A stretch of DNA of 64,000 nucleotides from contig NC_026659.2 in assembly GCF_000004075.3 (NCBI RefSeq), forward strand, positions 24,818,272 through 24,882,271, written 5' to 3'. This DNA comes from Cucumis sativus. Lineage: Eukaryota > Streptophyta > Magnoliopsida > Cucurbitales > Cucurbitaceae. The notes under the pieces are model-generated. The model worked only from the letters and a program-made list of their open reading frames with translations. It was not told the DNA's origin and did not search any database. Positions 10,600-21,629 of this stretch are shown here, piece after piece. A program made the position numbers and the translations under genes. The stretch's first letter is position 1. Each line of letters opens with the position of its first letter.

Positions 10600-11996
10600 T
10601 TACATTCCTACAGAGCTACTAGGAAGTTTTCTTTCCTTTTTTCTAGGTCTGTCATCAGAAAGACGTCGAGTAACTTGCAACGCTTCGAGATGCTGAAGTA
10701 TTTGCTTTATGCTCGGACGATTTCTTGGAAAGAATTCTATACTGTGCATTGCCAGCTCCGTGAGTTTGATCCCCTCTTCTGTGCTGTAACCCCAGTCTTT
10801 TTGCAAGCTTTCATGGACAAGTGAAACATTCGGTCTATATTCATTCTTTGCCCAAATGCTCACTGAGCTGTTTACAAATTCTTGATGATTTTGTTTTTCC
10901 AGATTCTGAGGCTCAACATCTCTTTTGGCTATAAGTCCCAGCAGAATTTCCCCCAACGAATATACATCAGAGTTCACTTTTCCTTCACTCTCACCTGCAA
11001 TGCTTCACCCATTAAATTTCAAACAACAAAAACTAATTTTTTATATTATGTTCTGATGTTTTGAGTCTATTTAACGAGCGTATTGACTCTCATATCTACA
11101 CCTAATTCAGTACCTCTTATAGATGGATGAAAATAGCCGGAAGGGAGCTGTGTAAACTTGGAAAGTTTGTAGAGGTCAGCATTCATTCTGTCGTCGCTAA
11201 TCGGCTTGAATCTGCATAGTTTCGGCTTGCAATCCTGTTGGAATGAACAGATTAGCAATGTTGAAGATTCATGAGATAACTCTTCATTGTTTAAAGTAAG
11301 AAGACAACTAACCCAATCAAGCAGTATATTTGATGCACTAAAATGGAAGCCAAGACTTTGGTTCTCTTGACTGTGAATGAAGTCCAACAGTCGAGCAAGT
11401 TCGAGAATTACATCAACTCTTTGGAACCAATTAATACGATCATCTACAAAAGAAACTAAATAATCTTTACCAACTCTTCCTTACATCATCTTTGGTTAAA
11501 AGTTACACAGTTACTCTTAATTTTCTTTTTCAATGAGATTTCGAATCATCCATTTGACGAAAATCACATCAAAGACATTGGTTTTATGGCAATCAATGTG
11601 TAGTAAATTACCTCTTGCCATAAGATTTTGCAACAAACCCAATGGATTCAGATCATAAACGAAACCTTTAACCCCATCTTCGCAGCAATAACCAATCAAT
11701 TTCGCCAAACTTGGATTGTTTCTTAGAGATTGGTGTGTTATTAACTTCAGTTCTTCCTGAAAATACAATTGGTTGACTTTTTCTTTCTCCAATTCTTGCT
11801 TTTGATCCCATATTTTCACCGTCACGATTCGAGTCTCTGTAATAATTGCAGCCAACCACGGTGGTCGGAGCTGCCCTCTGTAAAATCTGCCGGACTGAGT
11901 GATTCCGATCAGATTGTTGCCATTGAAATTGTTGGTAAATGATTTCAAATCCTCAAATGTAAAGATTAAGACATTCCCATTTTCAAAATCCGCCAT
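10600..11996 (-). CDS. receptor-like cytoplasmic pseudokinase, 343 aa
   Basis: Four exons join in frame: 11996-11612, 11443-11313, 11234-11114, 10994-10600. The fold is that of a plant RLK/Pelle kinase: a FTFEDLKSFTNNF entry, a VTVK lysine at 61, IGYCCED, a C-lobe stretch SDVYSLGEILLGL, and a final RPSIKQILQHLEAL. Catalytic parts are missing. The glycine loop reads GITQSG, the HRD region reads GFHFSASNILLD (160-171) without catalytic Asp, and the DFG region reads RFK (180-182). It is therefore expected to act as a scaffold or decoy rather than as an enzyme. There is no signal peptide or membrane span, so it is probably cytosolic. It could belong to a ZED1/RKS1-like or other RLCK pseudokinase group, which I cannot settle. 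The frame is intact, so it does not look like a pseudogene. Confidence 0.8.
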
Positions 11997-12992
11997 GGAA
12001 ACACGTCGAGAGAACAGAACAAGATCTGGGAGTTGCGGAGGCGTTGACTCTCAAGGATAAATAAACTAAAATTCTATGCCTCTTTGGCCTTAAAGACAGA
12101 TGGGTTGTTCCATTTCTTCCCCTGATTAGAGCTGTACGAAGAAGAAGGTATAGCAGAAAAATGAAACTTTGATTTGACCAGCGTAAGTTACAAACAACTT
12201 TCGACAGAAATTGTGAAGAAGATGTAAATCCAATTTTCTTTTTGAAGAAAGAAAGTCAATTTCTTAGGATTTTGCTTTTATATTAATTGATATAAAATCC
12301 AGTTTGACATTATCTTAAAATATTACGTCAAACTCACATGAATGAATGATCCATCTTTGGTAAGAAAAGGAAAGATCTGAGAAGTATACGTGGTAGTTTT
12401 CCAAGAAGACAGAGTCACACCTTGTAATGCATATGAACGTATACTTAAGAAAAATTTAAAAGAATAGATAGCTACTGTCCAAGCCAATATTTTTTTGTGA
12501 ATCAGTCCTATAGTTTAGATCTTGGACAAAACATTGTTGAAAGAACTCGTGTTAGTTTTTGTGGTTGATTTTCTCTTTAGTATGGCTTAAGACTAACTAG
12601 AATGTCGTTTTTTGATTTAAGAGAATATAGGAGAATGACAAGATCAACTTGAGATATTATGGAGGGCTTCGTTTTTTCAAATAATTTTATGATGGATGCT
12701 GCTTCCAACTATAATCAGTAAACAAACCACAGAGAAAAACATGTTATGAATAATATAATTCTATATGGTTCAATTAATTTTAAAGCCAAGCTAGCTTCTG
12801 TTTAGAAAGAGAGCTTATGACTGCCTGAATGAATGGCATGAATCAACAATATCCCACCAAAAAAAAGGGCTCATGCCAATCTCACCCTCAAGAACTCTAC
12901 AAGTTTCTCATTCACAAAGCATGATACAACCTTTCTCAACTCTTCTTTTAAGTAGAGGGAAGTTGACGCCTGCAGAAAACTACTATTCTGCC
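11997..12992. other. shared upstream region between divergent genes
   Basis: Lies between the pseudokinase (-) and ACOS5 (+) starts. It should hold both promoters and the leader of ACOS5. An ATG at 12873 is in frame with ACOS5 and would add 40 residues. No other coding content is seen. Confidence 0.5.
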
Positions 12993-15261
12993 ATGGCTAC
13001 TTGCAACCAAGATTCGGTACAAGACGAGGAACACATTTTCTGCAGCCAACTTCCTGAGGTCCAAGTGCCTTATGATATCACACTGCCTGAGTTTGTACTC
13101 CAGAATGCTGAATCATATGCCGAGAATGTGGCATTTGTGGAAGCCATGAGCGGAAAGGCATACACTTACCGTGAAGTTTTAAGAGACACAAATAGATTTT
13201 CCAAGGCCTTGCGCTCTCTGAGGTTGAAGAAAGGACATGTGGTTATTGTTGTTCTACCTAATGTTGCTGAATACGCCATTGTTGCTTTAGGGATAATGGC
13301 TGCTGGAGGTGTGTTTTCAGGTGTGAATCCGGCAGCTCACATATCAGAAATCAAAAAGCAAGTGGAGGTAGCAGAAGCAAAACTTGTCGTCACAAATGCC
13401 GCAAACTTCGAAAAGGTAGGATAGAATTAAAAACTATGATTGGTAACTTGATATCGAATGTATTTCTTTCGAGTTCATTGCTAACTATGTATGTTGTTGA
13501 GAACAGGTGAGGGAATTAAAGCTACCAGTCATCTTATTAGAGGAAGAACTAATGGAAGGTGCCATGAATTGGCACAAACTTCTTGAAGCAGCAGATCGTG
13601 CAGGGAACAATTTTGTTAAAGAGGAGATTAAGCAAACTGATTTATGTGCACTTCCTTTCTCATCAGGAACCACAGGAGTTTCCAAAGGTGTTATGTTAAC
13701 TCACCGAAATCTCGTAGCTAATATGTGTTCGACTCTCTCTGGTGTCCCGCAAGAAATGGAGGGCAAGGTTACGACGCTAGGCCTCATTCCATTCTTCCAT
13801 ATTTATGGGATCACTGGAATATGTTGCTCTACACTTAGAAACAAAGGAAAAGTTGTGGTGATGGGAAGATTTGATCTCAGGACTTTCATTAATGCTCTCA
13901 TAACACATGAGATCACATTTGCTCCAATTGTTCCTCCTATTATACTGGCTTTGGTTAAGAATCCCATTGTGGAAGAATTTGATCTTAGCAGTCTCAAACT
14001 TCAGGCTATCATGACTGCAGCTGCTCCGCTCGCACCCGAACTTCAAACTGCCTTCGAGAGAAAGTTCCCCGGTGTGGACGTTCAAGAGGTAATTTAGTTG
14101 TTACTCGAGTGTAGTAGATTGACTGTGACAACTCTCCATTCTTTGTTCATTCCTTCAAAAATTTTAGTTATGCCATATAGTCCAATTTCCTGTTTTTGAC
14201 ATGTAAGAAGAGAATCAAGCTCTACCATCACATTGCAGAGTTAATCTTTGGGATTCTAACTTGTATAATATGCTAACTAATTGTCGTTGATCAACGACAG
14301 GCATACGGACTTACTGAGCACTGTTGCATCACTCTTAACTATGGAAGTATAGGGAAAGAGAATCTCAGTGCAAAGAAAAACACAGTTGGCCGTATTCTTC
14401 CTAATCTAGAAGTCAAATTCATCGACCCAGACACTGGAAGGTCTCTGCCGAAGAACACTCCAGGTGAAATCTGTGTAAGAAGCCAATGTGTGATGCAAGG
14501 TACAGAACATAGTTCGATGCAGAAAATTTTTACGGGATCTCTAACTAAATGCCAGCTGAATCTCTTCTTCTTGTTTTAGGCTACTACAAAAACGAAGAGG
14601 AGACTTCAAGGACGATCGATACCAAAGGCTGGATGCACACTGGGGATATTGGATACATCGATGACGATGGCAACGTGTTTATTGTGGATCGTATCAAGGA
14701 ATTGATCAAGTACAAAGGATTTCAAGTAAAGACATAACATAACTTATTTCAAATTGATCCATTGATTGATAAAAAGGAAATTAAAGATGTGAAAAATGGA
14801 AGTTTGCATCAAACATATATGTGAACATGAGATAAGGTGATGGATGCATTGATTTCTCTGCAGGTTGCTCCAGCTGAGTTAGAGGCAATCCTTCTAACTC
14901 ATCCCTCCATTGAAGATGCAGCTGTGGTGCCGTAAGAATTCTCCCCTCTCATTCATTTCGCTTCCTGTTGTTTCAATCTAAAGATAACAATGCTGTGCTG
15001 CATTGGCGTTTCAGGTTGCCAGATGAAGAAGCCGGTGAGATCCCAGCAGCAAGCGTTGTGATGGCTCCGAACTCAAAAGAAACCGAAGAAGATATAATCA
15101 AACACGTTGCCTCAAATGTTGCACATTACAAGAAAGTTAGACTCGTTCATTTTGTAGACACTATCCCAAAGTCGCCTTCTGGGAAAGTTATGAGAAGGTT
15201 GATCAAAGAGAAGATGATCGAAAAGATTCGAGCTGATGAATCCGCTAGATTTATCTTCTAA
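12993..15261 (+). CDS. ACOS5: 4CL-like acyl-CoA synthetase, ACOS5 type, 554 aa
   Basis: Six exons join in frame: 12993-13415, 13507-14088, 14301-14499, 14580-14725, 14864-14931, 15015-15261. It is an adenylate-forming enzyme that activates fatty or hydroxy-fatty acids with ATP and CoA. Motifs are Box [11 protein letters not shown] (193-202), AYGLTEH (336-342), Box II GEICVRS (390-396), [28 protein letters not shown], and the catalytic-lysine region [11 protein letters not shown] near the C-terminus. Long stretches match remembered Arabidopsis ACOS5 (At1g62940), such as [20 protein letters not shown] and the start NEEHIFF / DEEHIFC. ACOS5 works in tapetal cells making sporopollenin precursors for pollen wall. 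The ATG at 12993 is chosen because it matches the family start. The enzyme looks complete. Confidence 0.93.
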
Positions 15262-18209
15262 CTTTTATAATTGCCTGAGAGATGTTTGAGTTAAACCGTC
15301 ATGTCTATATTTTACAAGATTTACAAGATGCTGTCCTAATATCAAGTTTGATCATTAATAACAGGGAACTAATACCAACAGGCTTTGATAAACAAAAGGT
15401 TACTTGATCCGTTGCTTTTAGAGTTACTTAAATTTGTTGAATTTTCTCAGTTTAATGCCTAAGCAAGGTGTTGAGTCTAAGGATTTAATCTGTTTCTTGT
15501 TTCTAAGTTTATGAATTTCCATGTTCAATTTTTTTTTTTTTAATTGTGAGTTAGTAGAACTAAATATTAATTAGGTTCATGTTAAAGGTGAACCACGATG
15601 TCTCTCTTGTGTTGCATTTGTTGCATCATACTTTTATACAATATTTTGTGAATCACGATTTTCAATACTTCAAAAGGCATCAATGGCAAACGCTTTTGAG
15701 ATTTTTTTGAACTTAATAAAATGAGAAACTTGAAAACATGTGAAAAACGATTATCATCACAAAGAAGATTCTCTCCAACCCAACAATCTTTACTGTATAT
15801 TTCGTTGGAACTTTCGGTGTTTGTAATTAAATTTAAGTAGAATAATGAAACTTCTAAAAGAAAAATGAAGACTTCATGAACACCCTTTTTCATTTACTTT
15901 TCTATTAGAATTGATTTGCGGCCCATTAATCCTCCATGACTAAACATGATTAAACTTGCAAATTTGTGACGAGTTTCGAGTTGAATTTGCTTATGGTGCA
16001 TTTGTATGGTGTATATGAATCTAGCCTAACACCTTTTACCTTAGCTTATTACAAATTCATTTTATTGCAACTCAGAATATAAAATAATATTTTCAACATT
16101 TTTCTAAGACAAAGATGTTAAATGATGGGAACACAAGTTAGCAAAAGAATTAACTTTTTTTTCAAGTTAGCAAATGATGGTGTCAATTTTTAGTTACTAA
16201 AATTTAAACAAAAAAACAAGACTCAAAAAGGTAAGAACATGATAATAGAAAGCAAAGGTGGAGTACGTCCACCAAGCTCTACTTATTGCTGCGAACCTGT
16301 TCAGCTTCAGCAAGAGCTACTACTGGTAAGTCCCAACCAATAATCGAAGGATTTTTACTCTTCAACTCCAAAAGTTGGAACGAAGAAGGCCACTTTATCG
16401 TTACGGTGATAAGAATAGAAAATAAGACTTCATTTATTTAGATTAATATATCATTTTAATCCCTATGTTTTAAATGTTCAGCTATAATCTAATTTAGTCC
16501 TTACGACAAACTATTAGTTTATAATAAATCTTCCATTATCTTTTTCACCAAAAAAAAATTCAAAAAATTATTTTATGTATTGTGTTTTTTTAAAAAAAAA
16601 AATAGTATGATTCTTTAATCTAGCTAAATGGCTAAATTTAAGATTTACCAATTTTTCTTAACTTATAATATTGTAAATCATCCATCATCATAATTACAAG
16701 AGCTCTTGGAGAGAGTACATAAAGCATTGATTCTTAATTTTTTTTTTTACTTAAATTAACAAAAAGGGTAATAAAAGGATTATTGATACTTATTTTGTCT
16801 TTTAAACCATCATTAAATAAAGAGGATAAAGAGATTATGATGTAAATATACGATTCAACAAAATCTATAAAATATTATAAGCTCTTAATCTTGCACCCAA
16901 ACGTTAAATTCACTTCAAAAAACAAATTCAAACCAACAAAATGTTAAAAAGATGCTTGTGCACGACTGACTTATAAAAAATTTATGAATGACTTCAAATG
17001 ATGTAACGTTTTTTAAGTTGTCAACAAAGAGGGAAATATTTTGTACATCTTTTTAAAAAGCGAAAGCAAAAGCAAAAGTACTTCATACGTTTAAAAATTA
17101 ATAATAAAAAATATATATATTTATAAAAACAAAACAGAAAGTGATGGGAGAAGAAAATTGAATTTGTTCTGAAAATATAAAATAATAATAATAAAGCAAT
17201 AATGAAATTAGCAGTACACCGACTTCATCTTATGTTACCCATAAGTAAACCTCATAACACCCCTTTCTTCCAAGCGAAGCGTACATTTATCTATATACGA
17301 TCTAACTTCAGCAATTATCTATTTCTAAACAATAATTGGCTCTCAATTGGTTTAAGAAATAATAATAATAATGAAACCATAGTTGAAATTACTGGGGGAA
17401 AAAAGGATTAATTTTAGCCAAATGAGAGAAAATGTTTAAGTAAATGTCATCTTCGCTACATTATCCCTTACCCGCCGCATCCCAAGCCGAGAGAAAAAGA
17501 GAAGTAAAAAACTACACGAAATATTTCCTGTCATGACTGAACGAAAATCTCAAGACAGCGAACGGAAACAACAAATAATAAATGAGATAAAGATAATGAT
17601 GACGAAAACGGCTCTAGGCATTTAATCTAACAACATTTAATCTAACCTAAGTCATTCCCTCAATTTCAAACTCCATTTGGGAAGGCAACCATTACTTTTG
17701 ACGACCATAATGAATGAGGACGTGACCCCACCAAATAAGGGTCAAAATCCTATCTAATTCAATGCATCCTTTCAACTTTGGGACCCTGTCCTAGAAAAAC
17801 TATCAGTTTGGCGCGCGCACACACACACACCCAACACAACAGCACAAAAGACAATGAAGAGATCAAACCGTAACCCAAAAGGGCACAGTTTAGTCTACTC
17901 ATAACATATTTTAGTGCACAAATTAACAGGCCCACTAGACTAAAAAAGTGGATTCAATGTTCCCTAATATCAGAAACCAACCATGAAATCTTTTGCCAGA
18001 TCATATGTATTGTATAGTGCATTAAATTGAGTGAAAAGACCAGTACCACTAAAAATTGAGTTAATACAACTTGACACGGATCAAGAGAGGTAGACTGACT
18101 TGACAACAGCTGCAACATGAGGACGACAAGACTGACTTTCAGACACCCATATTGAGCAACGCTGGAAGATAAATCTGGACCTTCTCAACCCTCAAACATG
18201 TTCTAGAAC
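15262..18209. other. AT-rich intergenic region between convergent genes
   Basis: Between ACOS5 (+) and the zinc-finger gene (-), whose 3' UTR should occupy the right part. It contains an orphan coding-like fragment (16279-16427), a 26-base motif (16694-16719) repeated at 20479-20504, poly-A/T tracts, dispersed repeat text (about 16430-16560) and a GC/CA microsatellite at 17811-17830. No full gene is seen. Confidence 0.6.
16279..16427 (-). pseudogene. orphan coding-like fragment (terminal exon relic?)
   Basis: On the minus strand about 48 codons end in TAG (16281-16279). They include KWPSSFQLLELKSKN and a tail GWDLPVVALAEAEQ followed by VRSNK. The residue mix looks like a real protein C-terminus rather than random AT-rich translation, and G+C is higher than the flank. 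No start, partner exon or family was found, so it may be a captured or left-over exon. Confidence 0.3.
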
Positions 18210-21200
18210 TCACTGGAACAGTACACACAATGACAAATTAATGCATGAATGGGAAAAACAAAACAGAATCAAGAAAAAGAGAAAAAAAAAAAGAAAAGAA
18301 ACGGGTATACACAACGAAAGCACCAGAACCACAGACAACATACCGAAAGGGTTCCGGTTCCCTTTTTCATGTGATTCATTAATTATCTTGTTAATTAAAT
18401 TGTATGGAATCCACTTCATAATGCATACATATACGAACAAAAGCACAAGCAATTGCAAACACACAGAGATACATAAACTCATACAACAGACCTGATCATT
18501 TTCTTCCTGTGCCGGTGATGGGGATTTCTCTGATTCCGCTGGCTTGTCTGCTCCACAATTTTGTCTATTGCATTTGGTTCTGAATGGATAGTTTATGTTG
18601 TTACACTTCTCACACTTCCAGCTACCCTCTGGAGTCTTTTGTTCTGCAAGGCATTGACAAGTACGTTAGCAATCAAGAAATCATGAAAGTTTCAAGAATT
18701 TCGAAAAGGAAATGGGTTCTGATGGAAAAGGGCCATTATATTCAACTTACTAGAACTTTTGTCATTTTTAGAAGCCTGCAATTCAAAATAAAATAAAATT
18801 GTTAAAATTGCAAAAAAAATCAAGTGAACTTAAAATTTTACACAAGGGAGTTATGCATACAGAAATATGCCAGGCATGAAGAAAAACATTCACTCTTAAG
18901 AAAATAGCTTGACAGACCTGTGACCCAGGCTTTGGTGTATTGCACTTCCTCATGTTACAAACAGTTCTAAATGAGAAGTTGATATTTCCACATTTTGGGC
19001 ATGCCCAATCATTGTCACGAGTAGTGTCTGGGTGAGCACAAGTAAGAAATTAGATGATAAAAAATTTCAATCACAATTAAGGTTGACCAAAGATAGCAGA
19101 TAACAAGCAAATAAAGAATGATAACCTGCACCCTTCTTCTGAGACATTTCATCTGGAAAAAAACCTGGCCTTGGACCCTGGAAAATTCATTTTGCTCATA
19201 AATTTTACATAAATGGTGAGATAGACAGGACGGCAATACAAATTGCCTTCAGATAGATTTATGGAAAACCAACTACATTGTTCATGGTTGAGACCCGCAG
19301 TAAAAAACGTTAGGATTATCCACGAAAACTTCAGGCAATAAAATCATTTTGTTTACATCCAGGTTTAATATCCATTCAAAGAGGAAAGATATGACCCTTC
19401 AACATTCAAAGCAGTGAAAATCATTTCTTTAAAAAAAACATTACACTTCTTTGTTAGTGTATTAGTAAAACATATTTTCAAAACTAAACTGAATAAAGTA
19501 AAGTGATATATAATGCACTTCTTTCTAAAATTTTATATCTGCAGCAAACCAAAAGATTTAAAATTGTACACCGAACTTAATACTCCAAAAAAACCTGATG
19601 AGCCACCGAATCAAAAATTGACTATTGAAAGACCTACCATGGCACCAGGGCCCATTGGCAAAGCCATGCCATAGCGATCCATTATGGGTGGAATACCATA
19701 CACTGCACCTATGGAAACAAGAAAGAAACCAAATAAACAGATAAATAGACGATTGATCAAAACAGCACCCACTTCTCATAAAATACTTGTGGAAGATAAA
19801 TGGATTTTAAGTTATAGGGAGAATAATATGATGTATTAAATAAGAATCACAAAGAAATGCGAACATGTAATATCTAATAGGTATTATTCTTTTGGATTGG
19901 AGACCATATTAGTAGCTTTGGGCTCCTCTTGTGTGGGAGAATATGCACCCTTGTATATCCTTTAATTCAGTTTCTTATTTGAAAAAATATGAGCAGAAAA
20001 AGAAAGGGAACATACTGTTTCCCATCATAGATCCACTCGAATAAGGTGCAGGCCCAGATAAATGCAACGGTCTGTAGGGGCTGCCTGCAGAAAACCGGCT
20101 GCCATAGTTGTAATGGTATGCTGATCCCCCAGAAAATGGCACATCATAGGGAGGTATAGATGAACCGTTGAATATAGAAGAACCATATGGTGGTACACCA
20201 GGATACATTGAAGAGGGTGCACCCGAACCCATGTAAGGTGCAGAATAGGAGTAACCCTGAGGAGCTTGAACGGGTTTGGCAGCAGATTTCTGGAGAGAGA
20301 AAGCTCAAGTAAGGTTAATCGTTCATCAAGAGAATATGGTGTTCAACTTTGAGTGTATGGTGGTGATGTCGAAGGTTAAAACCTAACTTTTATTTTATGA
20401 AAGAAATGTATAAGAAGTGTAGAGAGACTGGTCAAGGAATGTTATAAGTAACTGGCGAAAGTGAACCCAAGATCATAGTTACAAGAGCTCTTGGAGAGAG
20501 TACAACAAGAAGAACCTAAACCTAAAACTTTCAATAAACTCCATAAAGCTCAAGTAGTGAATAATCAGTTTTTTTTTTAATGAAAAGTAGTTAATAATCG
20601 GTAGCAACTTGAAATTGCAAAACATAATGAACTCCAGAATATGCTGCTAATTGCAAAAAATGAAGAGTAAATAAATAAATGCAATAACTAAAGTCTCCCT
20701 AGGGACATCATTCATGTCTTACCGAATTATGATCAGCAGGACGTGGCTGAGTACAGTTGCGCATATTGCAAGTTGTTCTAAATGAAAAATTGACGTTCCC
20801 ACAACTAGGACAAGTCCAATCATCTTCCCTTCGGCTACCTACAAACAAATAAACAAGTAAACAGACCTACACAGATGAGCCCACTCTTTATGACATGCTG
20901 TAGACTAAAGTAAAATATGAAATAAGATAAAGAAGAAGGAAGTGCAAACTAACGGCAAACGATGTCGAGTACATGAAATCTCACAAGACTCAAATGTCAA
21001 CAGATTCAATTTCGTTATTGTGCATTCACTCAAAAAATCTAATAATAAGTAATGATTACATTTACAAATCCAATGTACATGCGTAATAATGAATGAATTA
21101 CATCAAACATTAAACCATAACTGAATTACAAAGGAAACCTGTTGCCTATACATACCATCAGTTCTAGCACGTTTAGCTGCAGAGGAATTCCTGCTATCAA

Positions 21201-21629
21201 CCTGTACAATACACAGAAAATTAAAAAAAAAAAAAGGAGAGGAGATTAAATAATTATTTTCCACAACTAAAGGATCCATTAATTCAAAACCAGGATAACT
21301 CAAGTGAGATTCTCAAACTCAAAATTCTCCTAAGTATCTCGCAATTCCTACCTGAATGCGAAACAAAAAAATCGTACGGAGAGAGACAACAAAGACAGAC
21401 AGAAATGCGCAAGTAGATCGAATAGAGACTAAGTATCATCCAGACTACGATGAATTGGCACATATCATTCTAAACCAATCCCTTGAAGAACAACAGGATG
21501 CAAACTATGCTCCATTCAACGATAATAAATAATTAACAATGATTTTCTAGGGTTTAAGGAAATAGGACCTCGAAATCTTGGAGAAAACAAAACAATATAC
21601 AATCAAGAGAGTGAGCAGACCTGAGACAT
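18210..21629 (-). CDS. RanBP2-type zinc-finger protein (three fingers), 285 aa
   Basis: Ten coding exons join in frame: 21629-21621, 21201-21156, 20838-20723, 20289-20016, 19708-19638, 19177-19126, 19027-18918, 18775-18751, 18643-18492, 18212-18210. The three fingers are WTCPSC...TTCNMRNC (26-47), WACPKC...TVCNMRKC (197-218) and WKCEKC...TKCNRQNC (243-264), each C-x2-C-x10-C-x4-C with a W before the first Cys and NxNFSFR/NYPFR between. RanBP2/NZF fingers of this type usually bind single-stranded RNA or ubiquitin. The long Gly/Pro/Ser/Tyr-rich linker (about 58-175) looks disordered. Order and sequence match remembered Arabidopsis At1g67325. The stop TGA sits directly after the last splice acceptor, and the first exon encodes only MSQ. 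Confidence 0.9.
20479..20504. repeat. 26-base motif shared with 16694-16719
   Basis: The two sites are identical over 26 bases from TTACAAG to GAGTACA and contain the perfect palindrome CAAGAGCTCTTG. This copy lies in an intron of the zinc-finger gene, the other in the downstream intergenic region. Flanks differ. It is probably the conserved part of a dispersed element. Confidence 0.6.
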
